NCBI GenBank assembly: GCA_965216965.1
Contig: CBDCGX010000004.1
Span: 1 to 8,628 of the forward strand
Length of the DNA stretch: 8,628 nucleotides
Origin: CBDAKK01 sp965216965
Lineage (GTDB): Bacteria; Spirochaetota; Spirochaetia; WTKD01; G963693115
Reading direction: 5' to 3'
Part shown: positions 1-6,885 of the stretch, one piece after another
Layout: each line of letters opens with the position of its first letter
How positions within the stretch are numbered: the first letter of the stretch is position 1
Translations under genes and position numbers: made by a program
Notes under the pieces: generated by a model
What the model was told of the DNA's origin: nothing
Databases searched by the model: none
Seen by the model: the letters and a program-made list of their open reading frames with translations, nothing else

Positions 1-2205
1 GAAACTAGTTACTATAAATATCGTTGTTTTCCTCCAGCCTGCAATTAGAAACTAGTTACTATAAATATCGTTGTTTTCCTCCAGCCTGCATTAGAAACTA
101 GTTACTATAAATATCGTTGTTTTCCTCCAGCCTGCATTAGAAACTAGTTACTATAAATATCGTTGTTTTCCTCCAGCCTGCATTAGAAACTAGTTACTAT
201 AAATATCGTTGTTTTCCTCCAGCCTGCATTAGAAACTAGTTACTATAAATATCGTTGTTTTCCTCCAGCCTGCATTAGAAACTAGTTACTATAAATATCG
301 TTGTTTTCCTCCAGCCTGCATTAGAAACTAGTTACTATAAATATCGTTGTTTTCCTCCAGCCTGCATTAGAAACTAGTTACTATAAATATCGTTGTTTTC
401 CTCCAGCCTGCATTAGAAACTAGTTACTATAAATATTGTTGTTTTCCTCCAGCCTGCATTAGAAACTAGTTACTATAAATATCGTTGTTTTCCTCCAGCC
501 TGCATTAGAAACTAGTTACTATAAATATCGTTGTTTTCCTCCAGCCTGCATTAGAAACTAGTTACTATAAATATCGTTGTTTTCCTCCAGCCTGCATTAG
601 AAACTAGTTACTATAAATATCGTTGTTTTCCTCCAGCCTGCATTTGAAACTAGTTACTATAAATATCGTTGTTTTCCTCCAGCCTGCATTAGAAACTAGT
701 TACTATAAATATCGTTGTTTTCCTCCAGCCTGCATTAGAAACTAGTTACTATAAATATCGTTGTTTTCCTCCAGCCTGCATTTGAAACTAGTTACTATAA
801 ATATCGTTGTTTTCCTCCAGCCTGCATTAGAAACTAGTTACTATAAATATCGTTGTTTTCCTCCAGCCTGCATTAGAAACTAGTTACTATAAATATCGTT
901 GTTTTCCTCCAGCCTGCATTAGAAACTAGTTACTATAAATATCGTTGTTTTCCTCCAGCCTGCATTAGAAACTAGTTACTATAAATATCGTTGTTTTCCT
1001 CCAGCCTGCATTAGAAACTAGTTACTATAAATATTGTTGTTTTCCTCCAGCCTGCATTAGAAACTAGTTACTATAAATATCGTTGTTTTCCTCCAGCCTG
1101 CATTAGAAACTAGTTACTATAAATATCGTTGTTTTCCTCCAGCCTGCAATTAGAAACTAGTTACTATAAATATCGTTGTTTTCCTCCAGCCTGCATTAGA
1201 AACTAGTTACTATAAATATTGTTGTTTTCCTCCAGCTCAATTAGAAACTAGTTACTATAAATATCGTTGTTTTCCTCCAGCCTGCATTAGAAACTAGTTA
1301 CTATAAATATCGTTGTTTTCCTCCAGCCTGCATTTGAAACTAGTTACTATAAATATCGTTGTTTTCCTCCAGCCTGCATTTGAAACTAGTTACTATAAAT
1401 ATCGTTGTTTTCCTCCAGCCTGCATTAGAAACTAGTTACTATAAATATCGTTGTTTTCCTCCAGCCTGCATTAGAAACTAGTTACTATAAATATCGTTGT
1501 TTTCCTCCAGCCTGCATTAGAAACTAGTTACTATAAATATCGTTGTTTTCCTCCAGCCTGCATTAGAAACTAGTTACTATAAATATCGTTGTTTTCCTCC
1601 AGCCTGCATTAGAAACTAGTTACTATAAATATTGTTGTTTTCCTCCAGCCTGCATTTGAAACTAGTTACTATAAATATCGTTGTTTTCCTCCAGCCTGCA
1701 TTAGAAACTAGTTACTATAAATATCGTTGTTTTCCTCCAGCCTGCATTAGAAACTAGTTACTATAAATATCGTTGTTTTCCTCCAGCCTGCATTTGAAAC
1801 TAGTTACTATAAATATCGTTGTTTTCCTCCAGCCTGCATTAGAAACTAGTTACTATAAATATCGTTGTTTTCCTCCAGCCTGCATTAGAAACTAGTTACT
1901 ATAAATATTGTTGTTTTCCTCCAGCCTGCATTAGAAACTAGTTACTATAAATATCGTTGTTTTCCTCCAGCCTGCATTTGAAACTAGTTACTATAAACAA
2001 ATATCGTTGTTTTCCTCCAGCCTGCAATTAGAAACTAGTTACTATAAATATTGTTGTTTTCCTCCAGCCTGCATTTGAAACTAGTTACTATAAATATCGT
2101 TGTTTTCCTCCAGCCTGCATTTGAAACTAGTTACTATAAATATCGTTGTTTTCCTCCAGCCTGCATTTGAAACTAGTTACTATAAATATCGTTGTTTTCC
2201 TCCAG
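1..2205 (+). repeat. 46-bp tandem repeat array (about 48 copies) carrying a 3' splice site
   Basis: The unit reads GAAACTAGTTACTATAAATA, then TCGTTGTTTTCCTCCAG, then CCTGCATTA. CCTCCAG recurs from 36-37 (first AG) to 2204-2205 (last AG). That spacing of 2168 bp is 47 periods of 46 bp plus a net 6 bp of small indels: extra A near 43, 1148 and 2026, a 1-bp loss near 1237, and AACA-type +4 near 1997. Copies are nearly identical. The main variants are ATCG/ATTG and CATTAG/CATTTG. The array is cut by the window's left edge, so its full size is unknown. The last unit runs directly into an exon-like sequence starting CCTGCC, so each unit consists of an intron end (branch-like TTACTATAA, pyrimidine tract, CAG) plus the first five exon bases CCTGC. 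Confidence 0.97.
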
Positions 2206-2359
2206 CCTGCCTTCCATCAAAAGAGCGCGTCCATCGCGGAAGCAGCATGCGAGTTCAGAACCCGCTGAAGACGATGTCACTAAATATTGATGTCAAGGAC
2301 GAGTACACTCAGGTCGATCGCGGGAGTCCGAGTTCAAACGCATCAAGAAAGAACCTCAA
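2206..2359 (+). pseudogene. Broken duplicate of supervillin-like exon A
   Basis: This closely matches the exon at 3039-3199 and has the same flanking signals: CCTCCAG before it and GTAAGA after it. It is 154 nt against 161 nt. It lacks 2 nt after TGCGAG and 7 nt within GGGAGTGCCGAGCGCGAG, and has 2 extra nt near its end, plus a handful of substitutions. In the frame of the good copy it reads LPSIKRARPSRK and then shifts, reaching a TGA after DDVTKY. The conserved QNPLKTMSLNIDVKDEYTQ is still readable but in another frame. It therefore cannot replace or precede exon A without breaking the protein. It could be a real tandem exon duplication that decayed, or an assembly product, since the sequence just after it is also anomalous. 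Confidence 0.8.
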
Positions 2360-3038
2360 GTAAGAAACTAGTTACTCTGAGTAATAATAGATATTAGCAA
2401 TCGTTACCATTCCAAAATCCTAATTTTAGAAACTAGTTACTATAAATATCGTTGTTTTCCTCCAGCCTGCATTAGTACTCTTAAATTACTATAAATATCG
2501 AATGTTTTCCTCCAGCCTGCATTTTAGCAAACTAGTAATACTATGAAATATCGTTGTTTTCCTCCAGCCTGCATTTGAAACTAGTTACTATAAATATCGT
2601 TGTTTTCCTCCAGCCTGCATATTAGAAACTAGTTACTATAGACTGAGGAAACAGGTGGAATTATATATTCCAGCCTGCATTTCAGTTTCTTTACTAGTTT
2701 TATAGACATCTTCATCTAGTATTGTTTTCCTCCAGCCTGCATTAGAAACTAGCCTTACTATAAATCTCGCTTGTAATTTCTTATCCAGAATATATCAATT
2801 AGATACTAGTTTGTTCAGATCTTCATCGTAGTGTTTTCCTCCAGCCTGCATTAGGAAACTAGTTACTATAGAATATATGTTGTTTTCCTCCAGCCTGCAT
2901 TAGAAACTAGTTACTATAAATCTTTGTTGTTTTCCTAAGGAAGCCTCTTATTAGAATACTAGATTACTATAGATATCGTTGTCTTCCTCCAGCCTGCATT
3001 AGAAACTAGTTACTATAAATATCGTTGTTTTCCTCCAG
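2360..3038 (+). other. Mosaic of 46-bp repeat units and downstream intron sequence
   Basis: Full or partial 46-bp units (for example 2429-2472, 2572-2620 and 2993-3038) alternate with stretches that match, in the same order, the intron after exon A. Examples are CTCTGAGTAATAATAG (2376 on; compare 3214 on), TTAGTACTCTTAAATTA (2472 on; compare 3322 on), GAGGAAACAGGTGGAATTAT (2645 on; compare 3508 on), GACATCTTCATCTAGTATTG (2705 on; compare 3571 on) and CTAAGGAAGC (2935 on; compare 3710 on). Some matches switch source within one or two words. The final unit supplies the branch-like TTACTATAA, the TTGTTTTCCTCCAG tract and the acceptor AG at 3037-3038 used by exon A. The interleaving is unusual for natural recombination and resembles a blended long-read consensus. 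Confidence 0.75.
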
Positions 3039-3199
3039 CCTGCCTTCCATCAGAAGAGCGCGTCCATCGCGGAGGAAGCCTGCGAGAAGTCAGAACCCGC
3101 TGAAGACGATGTCACTAAACATTGATGTCAAGGACGAGTACACTCAGGTCGATCGCGGGAGTGCCGAGCGCGAGTTCAAACGCATCAAGAAAGAACACA
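3039..3199 (+). CDS. Supervillin-like gene, exon A (linker before gelsolin-homology region), partial
   Basis: The exon is bounded by CCTCCAG (AG 3037-3038) and a GTAAGA donor (GT at 3200). Reading from 3040 gives 53 uninterrupted codons with one base spare at each end (phase 2 in, phase 1 out). It begins LPSIRRARPSRRKPARSQNP and continues LKTMSLNIDVKDEYTQVDRG, then SAEREFKRIKKEH. From memory, vertebrate supervillin has a similar basic stretch, NPLKT then an EYTE motif and a KRMK motif, shortly before LAGLASKENFS, which fixes this frame. The frame starting at 3039 (PAFHQKSASIAEE) also looks protein-like but stops at TGA after VTKH and has the wrong phase for exon B, so I rejected it. In the family this segment links the disordered N-terminal actin- and myosin-binding half to the gelsolin-like repeats. 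No fold is evident in it. Confidence 0.8.
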
Positions 3200-3227
3200 G
3201 TAAGACAGTTACTCTGAGTAATAAAAT

Positions 3228-3505
3228 ATTAGCAATCGTACCATTGCAAAATCCTAATTTTAGCCATTTTCAAATTTGCACATTCCTAATTTCGGCATTT
3301 CTGAATTTCCAAATCATAATTTTAGTACTCTTAAATTAGCAAAATTCGAATTTTGCATTAATCTGATTTTAGCAATCTTAATTTTTGAAATATCATACTT
3401 TTTGCAAACTTCTAATTTTAGCCATCTTGAATTTGCTAAATCTTAGTTTTAGCAATCTTGAATTTGCAAATCCTTATATTAGGAATCTTAAGTTTCTTGT
3501 AATAT
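3228..3505 (+). repeat. Degenerate ~31-bp AT-rich minisatellite in intron A/B
   Basis: A loose unit like CAAATCCTAATTTTAGCAAT followed by CTTGAATTTG recurs with drift. TAATTTTAG or a variant is seen near 3255, 3317, 3363, 3411 and 3446. The clearest units are the last ones, CTAAATCTTAGTTTTAGCAA and its successor, spaced about 31-33 bp. The copies are far more diverged than the flanking 46-bp array, so this looks like an older repeat. No gene is visible here. Confidence 0.6.
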
Positions 3506-4090
3506 CTGAGGAAACAGGTGGAATTATATATTAGAATATTTCAGTTTCTTTATTTTTGTTGACATCTTCATCTAGTATTGTTTAAAAACTTTTTCTAGTA
3601 TCTGAGGAAGCAGCCTTTGCCCAGCTGTAATTGCTTATTAGAATATATCATTTTCTATACTTTTGTTCACATCTTCATCTAGTTTTGTTTAAAACCTTTC
3701 TTGTAGTATCTAAGGAAGCAGAATTTGCTTATTAGAATATATGATTTTCTATATTTTCTTCACATAGTCATCTAGTTTTGTTTAAAACTTTGTTGTAATA
3801 TCTAAGGAAGCAGAATTTGCTTATTAGAATATATGATTTTCTATATTTTCTTCACATAGTCATCTAATTTTGTTTAAAACTTTGTTGTAGTATCTAAGGA
3901 AGATGAATTTGCTTATTAGAATATATGATTTTCTATATTTTCTTCACATAGTCATCTAATGTTGTTTAAAACCTGTGTTGTAGTATCTAAGGAAGATGAA
4001 TTTGCTTATTAGAATATATGATTTTCTATATTTTCTTCACATAGTCATCTAGTGTTGTTTAAAACTTTGTTGTAGTATCTAAGGAAGCAG
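3494..4090 (+). repeat. ~92-bp tandem repeat array carrying the exon B acceptor region
   Basis: The marker TATCTRAGGAA (once TATCTGAGGAAAC) occurs at 3503, 3599, 3707, 3799, 3891, 3984 and 4076, giving spacings of 96, 108, 92, 92, 93 and 92 bp. A typical unit is GTTTAAAACTTTGTTGTAG, TATCTAAGGAAGCAG, AATTTGCTTATTAGAATATA, then TGATTTTCTATATTTTCTTC and ACATAGTCATCTA. The last marker is the start of exon B. Five of the six upstream copies keep the TAG or a close variant (TAA at 3799) plus the exon's first ~12 bases. The 3599 copy also keeps CTTTGCCCAGCTG, close to exon B's ATTTGCCCAAGAAGCTCTG, so the array was seeded from the intron/exon junction. Confidence 0.9.
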
Positions 4091-4371
4091 GATTTGCCCA
4101 AGAAGCTCTGGCAGGTCTGGCAAGCAAGGAGAATTTCTCCAAGATTGAGTTACGCAAGACGGATGACTCGGGGACACCCACCTCGACCAAACGCCACGAA
4201 CCCTTCAAGAATCTGATGCTACTCCACATCAAAGGTCGACGCATGGTCCAGATACGACTCGTGGAGCCGTCGTTTGCGTCATTGAACAGCGGCGACTGTT
4301 TCATCCTCGTCATGCCAGATAAAGTCATCAACTGGGTTGGCGAGTTCAGCAATGTTATTGAGAAAGCAAAG
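4076..4371 (+). CDS. Supervillin-like gene, exon B (first gelsolin-like repeat), partial
   Basis: It encodes 98 codons plus two bases completing the split codon A|TA (Ile). The start is set by the acceptor TTTGTTGTAG at 4075: joining KRIKKEH + I + SKEAGFAQEALAGLASKENF aligns without gaps to the vertebrate supervillin sequence I recall (KRMKVEKM...LAGLASKENF). A CAG acceptor at 4090 keeps the same phase but loses five residues. The gelsolin-like fold then shows as LMLLHIKGRRMVQIRLVEP, LNSGDCFILVMP, INWVGEFSNVIEKAK. The GD of SGDC and the E of NVIEK sit where gelsolin repeats place type-2 calcium ligands. Whether calcium is bound is unknown, as supervillin repeats are thought to have lost much of gelsolin's actin severing. 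The donor is AAG|GTGAAA at 4372, phase 0. The protein organises actin and myosin II at membranes. Confidence 0.93.
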
Positions 4372-4632
4372 GTGAAATTTGAAAATCCAAACTATTGAAA
4401 TGTTTGGGTGTTGTTTTTTTTGCCTTTATTTTTTATATAAGTTATATATATTTATTTATTTTTTTTAAGTTGTATTAATTTTTTTTTTTATATTTTGAGA
4501 AAGCAAATTATTTCTGAAAAATTAATTGATGAAACAGATTTAAAGGAAATGGTTTATTTAATGATTTAAAAAAATAAATAATAATAATAAATCCTGAAAG
4601 ACATCCTGTCATCATTCAGATGATTCATTGTC
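4372..4632 (+). other. AT-rich intron start, no gene seen
   Basis: The sequence after the exon B donor contains T-runs (for example 4416-4423 and 4482-4490), TATATATTTATTTATTTT and an AATAATAATAATAAA run near 4578-4590. I see no coding, RNA or transposon signal. Confidence 0.6.
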
Positions 4633-4700
4633 CAGTATGTTGTTGGATAGATCCTCTTGTGATGAACCTGTTGAGTTATTTCTAGTTTCAGCCAGTGCTC
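4633..4700 (+). mobile_element. Truncated SINE fragment (head-core junction)
   Basis: TTGGATAGATCCTCTTGTGA followed by TGAACCTGTTGAGTTATTTC and AGCCAGTGCTC matches, with drift, the B-box-to-core part of the complete SINE at 6237-6576. It stops abruptly at GCTC, where a 41-bp block that recurs at 5063 begins. No tail is present. It is an old fragment of the same family as its neighbours. Confidence 0.6.
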
Positions 4701-4739
4701 ATCCTAGTATGATGTATAAAGTAGAATGAATCTTACCTT
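4699..4739 (+). repeat. 41-bp direct repeat, copy 1 (flank of duplicated SINE unit)
   Basis: TCATCCTAGTATGATGTATA and the following 21 bases recur exactly or nearly so at 5063-5103, 364 bp away. Each copy directly precedes a SINE head. This is too long for a SINE target-site duplication and better fits a tandem duplication of flank plus SINE. Confidence 0.85.
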
Positions 4740-4745
4740 CCTTTT

Positions 4746-5039
4746 CGTGGTAAGAGCGTTCGCTCATGGTGCGATGGGTCATTGGATCAATCCTTCATGG
4801 TGTACCCATTGAGCTATTTCTCGTTCCAGCCAGTGCTCCACGACTGGTATAACAAAGCCTGTGGGATGTGATATCCTGTCTGGGATGGTGCATATAAAAG
4901 AACCCTTGCTGTTAATCGGAAAGAGTAGCCATGTAGTGGTGGCACCAGGTTTTTTCTCTAATTGAGTGGTCCTTTACCATATATCCAACACCATATAACC
5001 ATAAACAAAATGTGTTAAATAAAACATTTCCCTTCCTTC
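4746..5039 (+). mobile_element. tRNA-derived SINE copy 1, head damaged
   Basis: It starts inside the tRNA-like head (CGTGGTAAGAGCGTTCGC, the A-box region) and lacks the GATGTAGCTC that begins the better copies. It continues with GGATCAATCC (B-box-like), the core CAGCCAGTGCTCCACGACTG, GGTGCATATAAAAGAACCC, TTAATCGGAAAGAGTAGCC and the tail TTAAATAAAACATTTCCC. It is on the + strand, in the gene's sense. It shares ATCAATCC, ATAACAAAGCCTGTGG and GGTCCTTTACC with copy 2, unlike the copy at 6237, so copies 1 and 2 are sister duplicates. Confidence 0.88.
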
Positions 5040-5062
5040 AACTGAATTATTATGTATTGTGT

Positions 5063-5103
5063 TCATCCTAGTATGATGTATAAAGTAGAATGAATCTTAC
5101 CTT
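5063..5103 (+). repeat. 41-bp direct repeat, copy 2
   Basis: This is the second occurrence of the block at 4699-4739. It is followed by TGGAAGC and then the head of SINE copy 2. It marks the second unit of a ~364-bp tandem duplication. Confidence 0.85.
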
Positions 5104-5110
5104 TGGAAGC

Positions 5111-5429
5111 GAGATGTAGCTCCGTGGTAAGAGTGTTCGCTCATGGTGCGATGGGTCGTCGGATCAATCCTTCATGGGGTGGACCCATTGAGCTATTTCT
5201 CGTACCAGCCAGTGCTCCACGACTGGTATAACAAAGCCTGTGGTATGTGCTATCCAGTTTGTGGGATGGTGCATATAAAAGAACCCTTGCTGTTAATCGG
5301 AAAGAGTAGCCCATGTGGCGGCAGTGGGTTTCCTCTCTCCCTATCTGAATGGTCCTTTACCATATGTCTGACGCCATATAACCGTAAATAAAATGTGTTG
5401 AGTGCGTCGTTAAATAAAACATTTCCTCC
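5111..5429 (+). mobile_element. tRNA-derived SINE copy 2, near full length
   Basis: The tRNA-like head reads GATGTAGCTCCGTGGTAAGA with a degenerate B box GTCGGATCAATCC. The core is TTGAGCTATTTCTCGTACCA then GCCAGTGCTCCACGACTGGT. The 3' part is TAATCGGAAAGAGTAGCCC, CATATGTCTGACGCCATATA and the tail GTTAAATAAAACATTTCC. The core resembles the deeply conserved metazoan Nin-DC-type SINE domain, but I could not align it. Short open frames inside it, on either strand, are incidental. It lacks a CTTCC run because it abuts another SINE fragment. Confidence 0.93.
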
Positions 5430-5545
5430 TGTCTGTTGGATGGTGTACATAAACGATCCCTTCCTATCTCTGTGGTCCTTGATCATATGTCAACACCATA
5501 AAACCACAACTAAAAATGTGTTAATAAAACATTTCCTTCCTTCCT
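5428..5545 (+). mobile_element. SINE 3' fragment with internal deletion
   Basis: CCTGTCTGTTGGATGGTGTA, CATAAACGATCCCTTCC, TCTGTGGTCCTTGATCATAT, GTCAACACCATAAAACCACA and TTAATAAAACATTTCCTTCC follow the order of the SINE 3' half. The segment equivalent to TTAATCGGAAAGAGTAGCCC is deleted. It is joined directly to the tail of copy 2, which suggests insertion of one SINE next to or inside the tail of another. Confidence 0.8.
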
Positions 5546-5643
5546 CAAAACAAAGTGTACACTGCAGAAGTCAAAATATGTTTTGACAGTATTGTTAAAT
5601 CCAGCAATACTATATGTCTGACCTTCCTTCCTTCTGATTCCAG
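5546..5643 (+). other. Intron end before exon C, with 3' splice site
   Basis: Two small inverted repeats are visible: GTCAAAA...TTTTGAC near 5570-5587 and AGTATTG...CAATACT near 5589-5612. The stretch ends ATGTCTGACCTTCCTTCCTT and CTGATTCCAG, a good pyrimidine tract and acceptor (AG 5642-5643). The ATGTCTGAC plus CCTTCC wording resembles SINE 3' pieces, so the tract may itself be transposon-derived. Confidence 0.6.
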
Positions 5644-5808
5644 TCAGCGGAGATTGCCTCGGTGATCAGTACTAAGAAAGATCTCGGCTGTCGCAGTTCG
5701 GTCGTCCTGTCGACCATCGACGAGGTGAAAAGCCATCTAGGCGTGGGAAAAGCGTTCTGGTCAGCTATCGGAGGTCAGGGGAGGCCAGAGTTCAGGGAGA
5801 CTACCAAG
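5644..5808 (+). CDS. Supervillin-like gene, exon C (end of first gelsolin-like repeat), partial
   Basis: There are 55 codons, phase 0 in and phase 0 out, between ATTCCAG and AAG|GTAATT. The protein continues NVIEKAK from exon B with SAEIASVISTKKDLGC, then RSSVVLSTIDEVKSHLGVGK, AFWSAIGGQ and GRPEFRETTK. It follows vertebrate supervillin as I recall it (KASELA, TKRELGC, DFWKLLGGQ). FW..LGG is the standard last-helix ending of a gelsolin repeat. Frame and order agree with exon B. The exit phase does not fit exon D, which needs one extra base. Either a base is missing here or in exon D, a very small exon lies in between, or the donor within GGAG|GTCAGG (GT 5774-5775) is used, which would restore phase but remove GGQGRPEFRETTK. 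Confidence 0.92.
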
Positions 5809-5822
5809 GTAATTGTACAGCC

Positions 5823-5940
5823 ATGGGTTGTTGGAGTTCAGTGGTTTTAAGCTCCCAGCAGATGTGCAATACAGTGTGTCCAAGTTCAAGTCCCATGAGT
5901 AGATGCATGTTAAATAAACATTTCCTTTCTTACTTCCTTA
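5823..5940 (+). mobile_element. Short SINE relic with tRNA-like head
   Basis: GGAGTTCAGTGGTTTTAAGC resembles a tRNA A box, and AAGTTCAAGTCCC (5882-5894) is an excellent B box about 55 bp later. A tail TTAAATAAACATTTCC with TTTCTTACTTCC follows after only ~15 bp. The core present in the other copies is missing. It is either an internally deleted copy or a different family sharing the same tail. Confidence 0.6.
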
Positions 5941-6236
5941 TGTTTTTTATTTTTTTTATTATTTTTTTTCAATGTGATATAACAGTTAATCATCTGTTGA
6001 GTGTGTAAATAACTAAATATTTTCCGAAATTGTTTAAGCGTATCCTTCAAAGTTAGCCCTTGAACCCATAATCCCGATATATCGGGCTACTGCTAATTGA
6101 CCTATATTCTGTAAGACTGAAATTTCGGCATCTGAACACTTGGTAACTTTAAATAGAAAATGATGTAATTTCCATGCCAATAGAAGTGACCAGTCAGGGA
6201 CAGCTTTACAAATACAGCTTGAAGTTACAATGCAAA
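5941..6236 (+). other. AT-rich intron with a faint SINE tail relic, no gene seen
   Basis: T-rich sequence at 5941-5970 is followed by GATATAACAGTTAATCATCT, GTTGAGTGTGTAAATAACTA and AATATTTTCC (about 5975-6025), which parallels the SINE ending ATATAACCGTAAATAAAATG, TGTTGAGTGCG, TTAAATAAAACATTTCC. The rest is unremarkable apart from a 14-bp palindrome CCCGATATATCGGG at 6073-6086. The segment ends with CAATGCAAA (6228-6236), the 5' target-site duplicate of the next SINE. Confidence 0.55.
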
Positions 6237-6576
6237 AGGGAGGAGCCAGATGTAGCTCCGTGGTAAGAGCGTTCGCTTATGGTGTGATGGGTCGTCGGAT
6301 CGATCCTTCATGGGGTGAACCCATTGAGCTATTTCTTGTTCCAGCCAGTGCTCCACGACTGGTGTAACAAAGGCCGTGGTATGTGTTATCCTGTCTTTGG
6401 GATGGTGCATATAAAAGAACCCTTGCTGTTAATCGGAAAGAGTAACCTATATGGCAGCGGGTTTCCTTTGTCACTATCAGAATGGTCCTTAACCATATGT
6501 CTGATGCCATATAACCGTACATAAAATGTGTTGAGTGTGTCTGTGTCATTAAATAAAACATTTCCTTCCTTCCTTC
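6237..6576 (+). mobile_element. Full-length tRNA-derived SINE copy 3 with target-site duplications
   Basis: This is the most complete copy. It has the head GATGTAGCTCCGTGGTAAGA, B box GTCGGATCGATCC, core GCCAGTGCTCCACGACTGGT, GTGCATATAAAAGAACCC, TTAATCGGAAAGAGTAACC, CATATGTCTGATGCCATATA, GTGTTGAGTGTG and tail TTAAATAAAACATTTCC(TTCC)n. CAATGCAAA at 6228-6236 and again at 6577-6585 forms a 9-bp target-site duplication, the mark of LINE-driven retrotransposition. It does not encode protein; RNA polymerase III is the expected promoter type for the family. Confidence 0.94.
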
Positions 6577-6585
6577 CAATGCAAA

Positions 6586-6885
6586 TGGCGGAAAGCCAGG
6601 GTAAGGTTGAAATTAGGTTGAGGGCGTCAGTGTTCAAAGGGTTAAGAGATTTCAGTTTGCTCAGAGTTCAAAATGAAGTCTTATCAGCTTCTGAAAAGGC
6701 GATAATTCTACGTTTGCAATATGATGCACCCATTGGGAATCATGGCAACAAATACTAGACATCAGGCCACATACGCACATATGCAATTTGTTTCATATTT
6801 ATAAAACATTATAAAGATTAGAAGAAAAACAAAACTGAGTGAAAATATCTCAGTCACATATTTTTTTTCTCAAAAAAGAACCCAG
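6586..6885 (+). other. Intron sequence, no gene or element recognised
   Basis: This is unique-looking sequence after the SINE. There is an open frame on the + strand near 6528-6758 that starts in the SINE tail and has no recognisable domain. A small inverted repeat ACTGAG...CTCAGT lies near 6834-6854. I see nothing I can call a gene. Confidence 0.5.

Noticed and set aside
1..2205. CRISPR array
   Set aside because: Units are contiguous with no unique spacers, and the setting is an animal intron with SINEs and spliced exons.
1..2205. Repeated TATA boxes (CTATAAATA in each unit) as a promoter cluster
   Set aside because: The match is a by-product of the AT-rich unit. No initiator, start codon or first exon follows, and the downstream exon is clearly internal.
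3039..3123. Alternative frame PAFHQKSASIAEEACEKSEP... as the true reading of exon A, needing a frameshift
   Set aside because: It stops at TGA and does not match exon B's phase. The frame from 3040 is open throughout and contains NPLKT...EYTQ...KRIK, which fits supervillin.
4059..4352. 97-codon open frame on the minus strand
   Set aside because: It is the antisense shadow of exon B, which has clear homology and splice signals on the + strand.
5111..5430. tRNA genes at SINE heads (also 6240-6310 and 5826-5898)
   Set aside because: A- and B-box-like words are present, but the cloverleaf is degenerate and each is fused to a SINE body or tail.
6073..6086. 14-bp palindrome CCCGATATATCGGG as a regulatory site
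   Set aside because: It is a single occurrence within an intron with no supporting context.
5143..6637. Several open frames of 60-100 codons over the SINEs on both strands
   Set aside because: They lie inside non-coding SINE sequence, are similar only because the SINE copies are similar, and show no protein domain.
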